DNA from: Chryseobacterium sp. C-71
GTDB taxonomy: Bacteria; Bacteroidota; Bacteroidia; Flavobacteriales; Weeksellaceae
DNA length: 64,000 bases
Direction: 5' to 3'
Assembly (NCBI RefSeq): GCF_020911865.1
Contig: NZ_CP087131.1
Location: 3,658,001-3,722,000 of the forward strand
Every line of letters starts with the position of its first letter. Position 1 is the first letter of the stretch. This document shows, one piece after another, positions 51,367-60,387 of the stretch. The notes under the pieces are model-generated. The model had not been told where the DNA came from. It made no database searches and saw nothing but the letters and a program-made list of their open reading frames with translations. Both the position numbers and the translations under genes were made by a program.

Positions 51367-53091
51367 ATGAATTTATTTACGGAGACCAATTTAAGTCCTG
51401 ATATCCTTAAGGCCATTGGCGAACTGGGTTACGAAAGCCCGACAGAAATCCAAAAACAGACTATCCCTTTTATTCAATCAGATATTCGCGATCTAATCGC
51501 ACTTGCGCAGACAGGGACAGGCAAAACAGCAGCGTTTTCGCTTCCGATTTTGGACATGATTGACGATACGAGTCGCAAAATCCAATTTTTGGTGCTTTGC
51601 CCGACACGAGAACTATGTCTACAGATTTCAAAAGACATTAACAACTATTCGAAGTACATGAAAAACATCAAAACTACAGCAGTTTATGGTGGAAGCAGTA
51701 TTACGGATCAAATGCGTTCTTTGAGAGATAAACCACAAATTATTGTGGGTACTCCGGGAAGGGTGATCGACTTGATCAACAGAAAAGCTCTTGATTTCTC
51801 CGAAATCCACTGGTTGGTTTTGGATGAAGCAGATGAGATGCTATCTATGGGTTTCAAAGACGAATTGGAAACAATTTTGAAAGAAACTCCTGAAACAAAA
51901 CAAACTTTCTTGTTCTCGGCAACGATGAGCAAAGAGGTTGAAAGAATTTCTAAAAGTTACCTTACAACTCCTCACCGTATTTCTGTGGGTTCTATTAACG
52001 AAGTTAAGAAGAACATCAAGCATGAATATTATGTTGTGGGTTACCGTAACAAAAAAGAAGCTCTGAAAAGATTAATTGATGCAAACCCGAATCAGTATTC
52101 TATTATTTTCTGTAGAACAAGAATGGAAACTCAGGAAGTTGCAGACTTTTTAATGCAAAACGGATATGCGGCTGATGCTCTTCATGGTGATCTTTCTCAA
52201 GCGCAGAGAGATACGGTAATGAAGAAATTCAGACTGAAAAACATTGATATCTTGGTTGCAACAGATGTTGCTGCAAGAGGATTAGATGTTGATTCATTGA
52301 CGCACGTTGTGCATTTCTCTTTACCGGATGATCCTGAAGTTTTTGTACACAGAAGCGGAAGAACAGGTAGAGCAGGAAAAGACGGTATTTCTATGTCCTT
52401 GATCAAACCTGAAGAAAGCAGAAAGCTGAAGCAGATAAAATCTACGACGAAAATTGACATCGTTGAGAAGAAAATTCCTACAGGTGACGAGGTTATTTCG
52501 GCTCAGGTAAAAGGAGTTTTTGAAAAACTAATGACAGAGCACGAAAATATCTTTGAATTTGATCAAAGTCTTGTTCCTGATTTAAGTAATTTCACTAAAG
52601 AAGAATTGGTTGTTCAGTTGCTACAGTTCCAGTTGAAAGACTTTGCTTTGTACTATAAAGACAAGCAGGATCTTGTGGATCAGAAGTTTAACAACAGAGA
52701 TGATGACAGAGGTGGAAGAGACAGAGACAGCAGAGGCGGTAGAGACCGTGACAGAGGAAGAGATCGTGATAGAGGAGATCGTAACGAGCGTAGCGACAGA
52801 GGTGAAAGAAGAGGAGATCGTGGTGGTAAGCCAAGACAGAGAGACGAAAATATGACTAGATTTTTCTTCAACCTTGGTAAAAAAGACCAGTTGAAAAAAC
52901 TAGATGTATTGGAAATCATCAATAAAGCTACATCAAGCAAAGGAAATAAAAGAGCTGAGATTGGAAACATCGAAATTCTTGAAAAATTCTCTTTCTTTGA
53001 AGTTGAAAAATCTTATAGCAATGAGCTTTTAGGAAATATTCAATCCATGAAATTTAAAGGAAAAGATATGAGAGCTGAAGAAGCGAACTAA
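51367..53091 (+). CDS. deaD: DEAD-box RNA helicase (DeaD/CsdA-like)
   Basis: This 574-residue protein has the full DEAD-box set: the Q-motif region, [11 protein letters not shown] (Walker A), PTRELC, VLDEADEMLSMGF, FSATM, ATDVAARGLDVD and HRSGRTGRAG. A stretch of Arg-Gly-Asp-rich repeats at about 440-495 forms a disordered RNA-binding segment. A DbpA/CsdA-like RNA-binding domain (MTRFFFNLGKKDQLKK onward) ends it. It remodels structured RNA, mostly in ribosome assembly and in the cold. The gene stands alone between its promoter and a terminator. Confidence 0.92.
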   Translation: MNLFTETNLSPDILKAIGELGYESPTEIQKQTIPFIQSDIRDLIALAQTGTGKTAAFSLPILDMIDDTSRKIQFLVLCPTRELCLQISKDINNYSKYMKNIKTTAVYGGSSITDQMRSLRDKPQIIVGTPGRVIDLINRKALDFSEIHWLVLDEADEMLSMGFKDELETILKETPETKQTFLFSATMSKEVERISKSYLTTPHRISVGSINEVKKNIKHEYYVVGYRNKKEALKRLIDANPNQYSIIFCRTRMETQEVADFLMQNGYAADALHGDLSQAQRDTVMKKFRLKNIDILVATDVAARGLDVDSLTHVVHFSLPDDPEVFVHRSGRTGRAGKDGISMSLIKPEESRKLKQIKSTTKIDIVEKKIPTGDEVISAQVKGVFEKLMTEHENIFEFDQSLVPDLSNFTKEELVVQLLQFQLKDFALYYKDKQDLVDQKFNNRDDDRGGRDRDSRGGRDRDRGRDRDRGDRNERSDRGERRGDRGGKPRQRDENMTRFFFNLGKKDQLKKLDVLEIINKATSSKGNKRAEIGNIEILEKFSFFEVEKSYSNELLGNIQSMKFKGKDMRAEEAN

Positions 53092-53114
53092 TCTTACACT
53101 TAAAATATAATTTG

Positions 53115-53140
53115 AGCCGGCAATTTTGTCGGCTTTTTTT
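53115..53140 (+). terminator. Rho-independent terminator after deaD
   Basis: AGCCG and CGGCT pair around a short loop, followed by a run of seven T residues. Confidence 0.7.
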
Positions 53141-53336
53141 GTTTTTTTAAATTAAAAATGTTGTAAAATTTAAGTTTAAATGATTGATTATGAGTGTGAT
53201 GTGGGAGTTGTTTTATTGTTAGCCTTTGATGTGAACAAATATTAACCCAATATTAACAAAAATTAATGCTGGATGCTTTTTGTTAAGGTGCTTTTTTAGG
53301 AAATTTGCACACGAATAAATTAAATACAATTTACAA

Positions 53337-53975
53337 ATGGCAATTGGTAATATTTTCCACGCATTTCAGCCAAAAGACAAAATCTTCTTTGTGCTTTTCG
53401 AAAAAGTAACAGAAAATTTAGTTGCAATGTCTAATGATTTCAACCACGGAGTAAAAGATTTTGATCTGAACGATGATGGAATGTTGAAATTGATGAGTGA
53501 CTATGAGCACAAAAATGATGAGCTTACTCACGAGATCTTTATTGAATTGGGGAAAAACTTCATCACACCTTTCGACCGTGAAGATATTCACACTTTGGCC
53601 ACAGGTCTTGATGATATTGCAGATTATATCTACGCTTCTACAAAATATATTTTCTTGTACAAGTCTCCGATGATGAAGGCTTATGCAGACTTCTCATTGT
53701 TGATTCACAAGGCTTGTCTTGAAATTCAAAATGCCATGAAGAACCTGAAAGGTTTCAAAAATATGGAGCAGGTAAAAGAAGCTTGTATCAAAGTAAATTC
53801 TATCGAGAATATTGCTGATGATCTTCTTTCAAACTCTATGGTAGAGCTTTTCGAAACGAATGATGCCATCAATATCATTAAAATATCATCAGTTCTTAAC
53901 TATCTTGAGATCGTCACAGATAAAGCAGAAGATGTTGCCAATACGATTGAGAACATCATGATTAAATACGCTTAA
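53337..53975 (+). CDS. PhoU-like DUF47 phosphate transport regulator
   Basis: This 212-residue all-helical protein has the DUF47 pattern: HKNDELTHEIFIELGKNF near 61, TPFDREDIHTLATGLDDIAD near 79-98 and NSIENIADDLL near 157. DUF47 proteins are PhoU relatives that bind metal clusters and regulate the Pit transporter beside them. The Pit gene starts 23 bases downstream, so the pair forms an operon. A long AT-rich leader precedes it; its promoter is not clear to me. Confidence 0.9.
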   Translation: MAIGNIFHAFQPKDKIFFVLFEKVTENLVAMSNDFNHGVKDFDLNDDGMLKLMSDYEHKNDELTHEIFIELGKNFITPFDREDIHTLATGLDDIADYIYASTKYIFLYKSPMMKAYADFSLLIHKACLEIQNAMKNLKGFKNMEQVKEACIKVNSIENIADDLLSNSMVELFETNDAINIIKISSVLNYLEIVTDKAEDVANTIENIMIKYA

Positions 53976-53997
53976 AAAAAACAATACATAACAAAAA

Positions 53998-55140
53998 ATG
54001 GATTTTCCTATTTTACTTACGGTTATTATTGCTTTGGCTTTAATCTTCGATTATATTAATGGTTTTCATGACGCTGCCAACTCTATTGCGACAATTGTTT
54101 CAACTAAAGTTTTAACTCCGTTTCAGGCGGTACTTTGGGCAGCAGTTTGGAATTTTGCGGCTTTCTTTATCGCAGCTTACATCATTGGTGAGTTTAAAAT
54201 CGGTAACACGATTGCAAAAACCGTCAATGAGAACTTTATTACATTGGAAGTTATCTTTTCAGGATTGATCGCTGCTATTGCTTGGAATCTTTTGACCTGG
54301 TGGTTCGGGATTCCTTCATCATCATCTCACACCCTGATTGGTGGTTTCCTAGGAGCAGCATTGATGCACGCTTTTTTGATGGATTACCGTGAAGTTGTAG
54401 CTGCCACTCCAGATTTAGGAATATTTGATACTTTAAAACAGACCATTACTAAAGTAGCAAGTCAGGATGTTGTGAAATTCAGCAAAGTAATTCCTATTTT
54501 CCTGTTTATTTTCCTTGCTCCGGTTATCGGGATGGTCATTTCAATTATCATTACTCTGATTATTGTACATCTTTATAAAAAATCAAATCCGCATAAAGCT
54601 GATAAATCTTTCAAGAGATTACAGTTGGTTTCTTCAGCTTTGTTCAGTTTAGGACACGGTCTGAATGATGCTCAGAAAGTAATGGGAATTATAGGGGCAG
54701 CATTGATTTACTATCACGTAAATATGCTTCAGGATCCTGTTTATTTAAATATAGAATCTGCTGAACGTTTTAATTATTTTGCAGATCATTATATGTGGGT
54801 TCCTTTAGTTTCCTTTGTTGCCATTGCTTTAGGTACAATGAGTGGAGGTTGGAAGATCATCAAAACAATGGGGACAAAAATTACAAAAGTAACTCCGTTA
54901 GAAGGTGTAAGTGCTGAAACTGCTGGTGCAATCACGCTTTTCATTACCGATCACTTTGGTATTCCGGTTTCTACGACACATACGATTACCGGTTCGATCA
55001 TCGGAGTGGGATTAACTAAAAGAGTTTCTGCTGTACGTTGGGGAATTACAGTAAGCTTACTTTGGGCTTGGGTTTTAACCATTCCAATCTCAGCGATTGT
55101 TGCTGCAATTACTTATCTTGCGGTAACGTATTTGACTTAA
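53998..55140 (+). CDS. pitA: Inorganic phosphate transporter of the Pit family
   Basis: This 380-residue membrane protein has the two Pit repeats: DYINGFHDAANSIATIVSTK near 18-37, SSSSHTLIGGFLGAA near 103-118, and the second-half counterparts LGHGLNDAQKVMG and ISTTHT-like PVSTTHTITGSIIGVG. It imports phosphate, as metal-phosphate complex, using the proton gradient. It follows its PhoU-like regulator by 23 bases. The gene ends 8 bases before a strong palindrome that could terminate transcription. Confidence 0.93.
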   Translation: MDFPILLTVIIALALIFDYINGFHDAANSIATIVSTKVLTPFQAVLWAAVWNFAAFFIAAYIIGEFKIGNTIAKTVNENFITLEVIFSGLIAAIAWNLLTWWFGIPSSSSHTLIGGFLGAALMHAFLMDYREVVAATPDLGIFDTLKQTITKVASQDVVKFSKVIPIFLFIFLAPVIGMVISIIITLIIVHLYKKSNPHKADKSFKRLQLVSSALFSLGHGLNDAQKVMGIIGAALIYYHVNMLQDPVYLNIESAERFNYFADHYMWVPLVSFVAIALGTMSGGWKIIKTMGTKITKVTPLEGVSAETAGAITLFITDHFGIPVSTTHTITGSIIGVGLTKRVSAVRWGITVSLLWAWVLTIPISAIVAAITYLAVTYLT

Positions 55141-55147
55141 TTAAAAG

Positions 55148-55205
55148 AATTTATCATATCACAAAACTTTGTCTCAACAGGCAAAGTTTTGTGATATGAT
55201 AAATT
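55148..55205. terminator. Perfect 24-bp inverted repeat after pitA, dispersed repeat copy 1
   Basis: The segment 55148-55171 is the exact reverse complement of 55182-55205, around a 10-base loop. The core ACAAAACTTTGTC-CAAAGTTTTGT recurs in degenerate form at 57744. It is a strong terminator structure and may be a small mobile repeat. Confidence 0.65.
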
Positions 55206-55278
55206 AGTTATTGTAATTTTCCATCAATTTTACGCAGAACTCAAATTTAATTTTAGGTTCCTGTTAAGTTTTACAAGT

Positions 55279-55506
55279 TCAAATCCCTATCTGATCAACA
55301 GGCTCTTCATTCGAGAAATATTGTAGATCTATTTTAAAGTATTTTGAAATATTTTGTATGAAATAAAAGTCTATTCTTTTAATCAATCCGTTCTCAATTT
55401 TACTAAGATAACTTTGTGAAACTTCTAAGTTGTATGCTAAATCTTCTTGTGAAATACCATTTTCCTCCCTTAGTTTTTTGACTTTTAATCCAATTTTTTT
55501 GCTCAT
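55279..55506 (-). CDS. Small XRE-family transcription regulator
   Basis: I chose ATG 55506 (75 residues, MSKKIGLKVKKLREENG); a longer frame adds seven codons. The helix-turn-helix is KLREENGISQEDLAYNLEVS with SYLSKIENGL, a textbook XRE domain, followed by IDLQYF. There is no second domain. It lies alone after the pitA palindrome and may regulate itself or the divergent secreted-protein genes. No operator is visible. Confidence 0.8.
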   Translation of the reverse strand: MSKKIGLKVKKLREENGISQEDLAYNLEVSQSYLSKIENGLIKRIDFYFIQNISKYFKIDLQYFSNEEPVDQIGI

Positions 55507-55845
55507 GATTTGTGTTTGGTGATACAAATGTAAAAAAAATTGATAAAATATTATTCAAAATTACGATTGTCCGCAATCTCTTATAATTAAAAATGGTTTG
55601 TATTTTTTTGTTAAGTTAACGCCTTTGTGTAACTTAAAAACGGGCAATATTTAAAAATTCCTTGTCTAACCTTGAGTTAATTAAGAACTATGATAAATAG
55701 CGGATATGCATATTCAAAATAAAATGATTTATTATTCCATTTGGAATTGTGGAATTATTTTTAATTCTTCATTTTTTGGCAAAAGTTTTCGCGAAATGCT
55801 TTTAGTGTCAAGAAAATATTTATAAATTTCAAAATTCAAATTAGA
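55507..55845. other. Divergent upstream region without a gene
   Basis: AT-rich DNA between the XRE gene and the small secreted protein gene. It must hold both promoters; I find no strong match to the consensus and no ORF. Confidence 0.3.
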
Positions 55846-56121
55846 ATGAAAAAATTATTATTAGTAGCAGCATTTGGAGCTGCTGGTTTAGTGAGTGCTT
55901 CTCAAGAAAACATTAAAAAAGTTGACGTGAGTTTTAGTTCAAAAACAGAAATAGTGGGTGGTTTTTGTACTATTACAATATACAGAAATAATGCTGATGG
56001 AAGCCAAAGTGTAGTTAGACAATTGACTAGCTACGAGTCTTCTGAAGAAGCTTGTCAAGGTAGGGCTGCTAGTATTGCCGGGCAACTCGCAATTGGGATA
56101 AGTCCATCGAATGTTAATTAA
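55846..56121 (+). CDS. Small secreted protein
   Basis: This 91-residue protein starts with a clear signal peptide (MKKLLLVAAFGAAGLVSAS). The mature part contains two Cys residues (GGFCTITIY and EEACQGRAA) that could form a disulfide. No known domain is recognised. It is followed by a strong terminator, so it forms its own transcription unit. Such small secreted proteins are common in Chryseobacterium-type genomes next to GLPGLI genes. Confidence 0.7.
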   Translation: MKKLLLVAAFGAAGLVSASQENIKKVDVSFSSKTEIVGGFCTITIYRNNADGSQSVVRQLTSYESSEEACQGRAASIAGQLAIGISPSNVN

Positions 56122-56130
56122 ATAAATTCT

Positions 56131-56162
56131 AGCCATGATTGAGTTTTCAATCATGGCTTTTG
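56131..56162 (+). terminator. Rho-independent terminator of the small secreted protein gene
   Basis: AGCCATGATTGA and TCAATCATGGCT are perfectly complementary with a 4-base loop and a T tail. Confidence 0.75.
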
Positions 56163-56208
56163 AAAAAAATATATTTAGTTTTGTCTTTACCACTTTATAA
56201 TTTTAAAT

Positions 56209-56934
56209 ATGAAAAAATACTTTTTATTCTTTGGCTATTTACTATCATTATGTTTGCATTCTCAAACTGTAAAAGTAGATTATATATTTACAGTAAATAT
56301 TTATAAACCTTTTGATTTTCCAGCAACTTTGTATGCGAATTATAAAGGAGAGAAAATGTTTTCTGTAAAATATGGAATTGAGGAGGATGAGCCTTCTGTG
56401 GGTGCAAGTGGAGTATCTTTTACTTCAAAAGAAAAGTATGATTATTTGCTGTATTATTCTGAAAAGGGTGAGGGATTAATAAGTGATAATATTAATGAAA
56501 AAAACTATGTTTTAAAAGATAAAATACCGAAAATTGATTGGGAAATTTTAAAAGAATTCAAAGAAATCAATAAGGTGAAACTTACAAAAGCAATTGGGAG
56601 CTTTCGTGGGAGAGAATATGTAATTTGGTTTGATAGTACTGCTATTGTAAAAACGGGACCATGGAAATTTAATAATTTGCCTGGAATGATTTATGAGGCA
56701 TATGATAGCTCTGGAAATTACAAATGGGTGATGAAAAATATTGATAAAACTAATGAAACTTTAACAAATCCATTTAATGATTTTAAAGGTGAGTTTCTTC
56801 AATATACAAACTATCCAAAACTGAAGTATGGTCTTTCACCTGAATTAGAAGCTGATCTAAAAAAGAATCCATATAATACTATTACAGAGCAAAAGAGAAC
56901 AGGGTTAGAAATAAAATTTGAATGGGAAAAATAA
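56209..56934 (+). CDS. GLPGLI family protein, first of a pair
   Basis: This 241-residue secreted protein has a signal peptide (YFLFFGYLLSLCLHSQ). The GLPGLI-type motif is NNLPGMIYEAYDSSGNYKW near residues 160-178, where Met stands for Leu. GLPGLI proteins are Bacteroidota secreted proteins of unknown function, usually in small families. The following paralogue overlaps its end by 13 bases, so the two are co-translated. Confidence 0.85.
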   Translation: MKKYFLFFGYLLSLCLHSQTVKVDYIFTVNIYKPFDFPATLYANYKGEKMFSVKYGIEEDEPSVGASGVSFTSKEKYDYLLYYSEKGEGLISDNINEKNYVLKDKIPKIDWEILKEFKEINKVKLTKAIGSFRGREYVIWFDSTAIVKTGPWKFNNLPGMIYEAYDSSGNYKWVMKNIDKTNETLTNPFNDFKGEFLQYTNYPKLKYGLSPELEADLKKNPYNTITEQKRTGLEIKFEWEK

Positions 56935-57710
56935 TTGTCACTTTCTTCAGTTTGTTATTGTTTTTATTATCGGATTTCTTTTTTTCACAGGGAATAAAAG
57001 CCTCTTATGAAATTACTTATAAACCAGACAGTACTTCTATAAATAAAATAAAAGAAACTTATATTTTAAAATTAAACGGAACAGAAAAAAAATCTATTTT
57101 CCATTCTAAAAATTATGGAATTGATTCATTTAATAAGTCGATATTTAAAAATCTCAAAAAAAATGAATTTGCTAAATACCAAATTATTTTATACCAAACT
57201 TACAAATCAGATTATAATTTTGACACTAAATGGGTCTTGTCTCGAGAAAAAAAAGAAATATTAGGGTATCAATGCAATAGTGCGCAAATTAGTGTAGGAG
57301 GCAGAAGGTGGCTTGCATGGTATTCTTCAGATCTTCCATTTCAAGATGGACCATATATATTTTATGGCTTACCAGGTTTAATTATGGAAATTTATTCTGA
57401 AGACGGAGATTACAGGTTTCAAATCCAATCCTTAGAAAAATTTTCTGAGAAAATTACATCTCCAAAAGGTTTTCCATTAGGTAATAAGGAACAAGAACTA
57501 AATTTTAAAATGGATATAATCAAAGATCCTTCAGCACAATACCGTCAAAACATAATGCAGCTAAAAAATTCGCAGATGGGAATAAGTGTATCATATAATG
57601 GAAAAGAAAGCACAGATAAAGATATTGTAGAAAGCATTAATAATACTTTTTTTGATTGGATGAAAAAACATAATAATCCGATAGAAAAAGGAGATATTTG
57701 GATTAAATAG
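56922..57710 (+). CDS. GLPGLI family protein, second of a pair
   Basis: This 262-residue secreted protein has a signal peptide (FFSLLLFLLSDFFFSQ) and the full motif YGLPGLIMEIYSEDGDYRF near residues 146-164. It overlaps the first GLPGLI gene by 13 bases. The two differ clearly in sequence, so they are old duplicates or independent members. The function is unknown. Confidence 0.88.
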   Translation: MGKIIVTFFSLLLFLLSDFFFSQGIKASYEITYKPDSTSINKIKETYILKLNGTEKKSIFHSKNYGIDSFNKSIFKNLKKNEFAKYQIILYQTYKSDYNFDTKWVLSREKKEILGYQCNSAQISVGGRRWLAWYSSDLPFQDGPYIFYGLPGLIMEIYSEDGDYRFQIQSLEKFSEKITSPKGFPLGNKEQELNFKMDIIKDPSAQYRQNIMQLKNSQMGISVSYNGKESTDKDIVESINNTFFDWMKKHNNPIEKGDIWIK

Positions 57711-57743
57711 GAACCTATATTTCATCTTTTTTTAAATTATTCA

Positions 57744-57783
57744 CATATCACAAAACTTTGTCTTAGCAGGTGAAGTTTTTTGT
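57744..57783. repeat. Degenerate copy 2 of the pitA-downstream palindrome
   Basis: CATATCACAAAACTTTGTCT plus the following AGCAGG and AAGTTTT match the core of the 55148 element with small changes in the right arm. The stem is weaker than in copy 1. It lies between the GLPGLI pair and the polyprenyl synthase promoter. Confidence 0.5.
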
Positions 57784-57813
57784 TTTGAAACCCCTCGAAA
57801 AATCGTATTTTTG
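57784..57813 (+). promoter_or_regulatory. Promoter of the polyprenyl synthase gene
   Basis: TTTG (57784-57787) and TATTTTTG (57806-57813) are spaced by 18 bases. They place transcription start just before ATG 57832. Confidence 0.65.
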
Positions 57814-57831
57814 TTCAAATTAAAATCTTTT

Positions 57832-58803
57832 ATGGAATTCTTAGACACCTACCAACAGATTGTTGCTGATGCCATTACTAAATATACTTTCAAAGATAAA
57901 CCCGCAGAATTGTACGAACCGATGAATTATATCATCTCGCACGGTGGTAAGCGCCTTCGCCCGATTATGGTATTGATGGCTTGTGATTTGTTCGGAGGTG
58001 ATATGAAACAGGCAATAAAGCCCGCATTGGCGATTGAGTTTTTCCATAATTTCACCTTGATTCATGATGATATTATGGATGAAGCACCACTAAGAAGAAA
58101 TAAACCAACCATCCATACTTTACACGGAATCAACGTCGGTATTCTTTCAGGAGACGGATTGATGTTGAAAGCGTATAAGTTCTTCGAAGATCTTGAGCCT
58201 GAAATTTTCAAAGCATGTATCAGAATTTTCACCCATACAGGTTTGCTTTTATGCGAAGGTCAGCAATATGATATCAATTTCGAAACTCAGGGAAATGTAA
58301 CTTTTGATGACTATATCAGAATGATTACCTATAAAACAGGAGTTTTAAGTGCGTCGTCATTTGAGATTGGTGCGTTGATTGCGAAAGCTCAGTTCAAAGA
58401 TGCAAAAGCCATTTTCAACTTCGGAAAACACATCGGAATTGCCTTCCAGATTATGGATGATTATCTGGATGTTTTCGGTGATCAGGCACAGTTTGGTAAG
58501 AAACACGCAGGTGATATTTACGAAAATAAAAAAACCGTTCTTTATCTTTTAGCCAAAGAACACGGTACAGAAGAAGAGAAAAAAGAATTAGATTACTGGT
58601 ATTCTAAAAAGACCGATAATATCGATAAAGTCTACGGTGTTGAGAAGATTTTCAGAAGAACAAAAGTAGACGAGAAAGCATTACGTCTGATCGAAAAACA
58701 TAACGAAATCGGTCAAAGTTATCTTGCGAAAATCGACATTGCAGAAGACAAGAAAAAACCGTTTGCTGAATTGGCAAACTACCTTTTAAGAAGAGAGAGC
58801 TAA
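57832..58803 (+). CDS. Polyprenyl diphosphate synthase
   Basis: I chose ATG 57832 (323 residues), since the upstream TTG lies inside the promoter. The enzyme joins isopentenyl units to an allylic diphosphate. Motifs are HGGKRLRP, the first Asp-rich LIHDDIMDEAPLRR, GDGLMLKAY and the second Asp-rich FQIMDDYLDVFGD. It is likely to make a long quinone side chain (heptaprenyl or hexaprenyl), but the chain length cannot be fixed by eye. A GSCFA gene follows in the same direction after 95 AT-rich bases. Confidence 0.92.
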   Translation: MEFLDTYQQIVADAITKYTFKDKPAELYEPMNYIISHGGKRLRPIMVLMACDLFGGDMKQAIKPALAIEFFHNFTLIHDDIMDEAPLRRNKPTIHTLHGINVGILSGDGLMLKAYKFFEDLEPEIFKACIRIFTHTGLLLCEGQQYDINFETQGNVTFDDYIRMITYKTGVLSASSFEIGALIAKAQFKDAKAIFNFGKHIGIAFQIMDDYLDVFGDQAQFGKKHAGDIYENKKTVLYLLAKEHGTEEEKKELDYWYSKKTDNIDKVYGVEKIFRRTKVDEKALRLIEKHNEIGQSYLAKIDIAEDKKKPFAELANYLLRRES

Positions 58804-58898
58804 TTTGAAAATGAGTCAATTTGATAATTTGAAAATGAAAAACAGAATCAATAATAATTTTCAAATTGGCATATTATCAAATTTTCAAATTGATTAAA

Positions 58899-59849
58899 AT
58901 GAAATTCCGGACTGAAGTAAACCTTACAGAATCTTATAAAAAGATTGAAATTGAAGATAAAATATTTTCGATAGGATCGTGTTTTGCTTCTGAAATGTTT
59001 GACTTGTTTCAGCAAGGTCAGTTACAATCCGTGAACAATCCATTTGGAACGTTGTTTAATCCTTTTTCAATTAATAATTCGATTAAAAGGCTTCATGATT
59101 CTGAGTTTTACCATGAAGAAGAGTTAATTGTTTTTAATGATGAATTTATTTCATTAGATCATCATTCAAGTTTTGATACGAGGTTTATCCATCAGACTTT
59201 AGAGAAAATCAATTCAAAAATTGTTGTTGGAAATCAGTTTCTTCAGGATTCAAATTGGGTAATTATCACATATGGAACTTCATTCATCTATGAATTTGAA
59301 CCTAAAAAAAAGCTGGTTGCGAACTGTCATAAAATTCCACAGAAGTTTTTTGAAAAAAGGTTGCTGACACGTCAGGAACTTACAGATTCTATTTACGACA
59401 CCATTCTGAATTTAAAAGATATTTGCAAAGATGATCTTCAGATTTTGTTTACCGTTTCGCCTGTTCGTCATACAAAAGACGGAATGATAGAAAATCAGTT
59501 GAGCAAATCAAAATTGATTACGGGCATTCATGAAGTGATTTCAGAAATCGAAAATTGTCATTATCTTCCTGTTTACGAGATTTTGATGGATGATCTTCGA
59601 GATTACCGTTTTTACAAAGATGATATGATTCACCCCAATTCTCAGGCGGTCAATTATGTTTTTGAGAAATTTGGAAATGCTTATTTTTCAGACGAAACCA
59701 AAGATTTTATTAAAGAAAATTTTAAAATTAATAAAGCTTTAGAACACAGATCTGATGATGAAAAAGATCCGAAGTTTATAGAATTTCGGGAAAAGCTGAA
59801 TCAAAGGATTGAAAACCAGAGAAAGAAAACCAAACACAAAATATTCTGA
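58899..59849 (+). CDS. GSCFA domain protein
   Basis: I chose ATG 58899 (316 residues, MKFRTEVNLTES). The family name comes from the motif seen here, FSIGSCFASEM near residues 28-38, with NPFGTLFNP after it. VSPVRHTKDGMIENQLSKS and MIHPNSQAVNYVFE near residue 245 complete a GDSL/SGNH-like hydrolase pattern. The substrate is unknown. The DUF4269 gene starts 5 bases later and TatD 5 bases after that, so the three form an operon. The 95 bases before the start hold inverted TCAAATT-type repeats. Confidence 0.88.
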   Translation: MKFRTEVNLTESYKKIEIEDKIFSIGSCFASEMFDLFQQGQLQSVNNPFGTLFNPFSINNSIKRLHDSEFYHEEELIVFNDEFISLDHHSSFDTRFIHQTLEKINSKIVVGNQFLQDSNWVIITYGTSFIYEFEPKKKLVANCHKIPQKFFEKRLLTRQELTDSIYDTILNLKDICKDDLQILFTVSPVRHTKDGMIENQLSKSKLITGIHEVISEIENCHYLPVYEILMDDLRDYRFYKDDMIHPNSQAVNYVFEKFGNAYFSDETKDFIKENFKINKALEHRSDDEKDPKFIEFREKLNQRIENQRKKTKHKIF

Positions 59850-59854
59850 TTCGA

Positions 59855-60382
59855 GTGATTGACTTTACGAAAATTGATTATCTGAAAGACGGAAATGAAA
59901 GACAGAAAAGAGCTTTTGAAGTTCTTACAAAGTACAAAGTGTTTGAAAAGCTTTCTAATTTTTCTCCGATTTTAGCGGGAACGATTCCAATTGGAATTGA
60001 CATTGATGGAAGCGATTTAGATATTATTTGCGAGGTTGATCTAAGATTTGAAGAAGTTTTTTTAGATGAAATAATGTTCAGCAAATTAGTTACTGTTGAG
60101 AATAGGGCGACCGTTGAAAACATTATTTTAAATGACGAAAAATGTATCGTTATCAATTTTATGCTGGAAGAGTTTCCCATTGAAATTTTTGGACAAAACA
60201 AACCAGCAACTCAACAAAACGCATATCTGCACATGATTGCAGAACACAAAATATTACAGGAACAAGGAGACGATTTTAAACAAAAAATAATAGAATTAAA
60301 GAAAAAAGGATTCAAAACTGAACCTGCCTTCGGAATGTTGCTGAATTTAGAAAATCCTTACGAAGATCTATTAAAATTTTAA
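59855..60382 (+). CDS. DUF4269 family protein
   Basis: This 175-residue protein starts with GTG at 59855; no in-frame ATG lies closer. ILAGTIPIGIDIDGSDLDII near residues 40-59 resembles the nucleotidyltransferase-fold core (GT..G-I-x-x-D-x-S-D-x-D), the hallmark of DUF4269. Catalytic activity is unproven. It lies between GSCFA and TatD genes, 5 bases from each, in the same operon. Confidence 0.85.
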   Translation: MIDFTKIDYLKDGNERQKRAFEVLTKYKVFEKLSNFSPILAGTIPIGIDIDGSDLDIICEVDLRFEEVFLDEIMFSKLVTVENRATVENIILNDEKCIVINFMLEEFPIEIFGQNKPATQQNAYLHMIAEHKILQEQGDDFKQKIIELKKKGFKTEPAFGMLLNLENPYEDLLKF

Positions 60383-60387
60383 AAATA

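Noticed and set aside
52643..52970. Open frames in other registers of deaD
   Set aside because: They come from the Arg-Gly-Asp repeat codons and give unlikely repetitive proteins.
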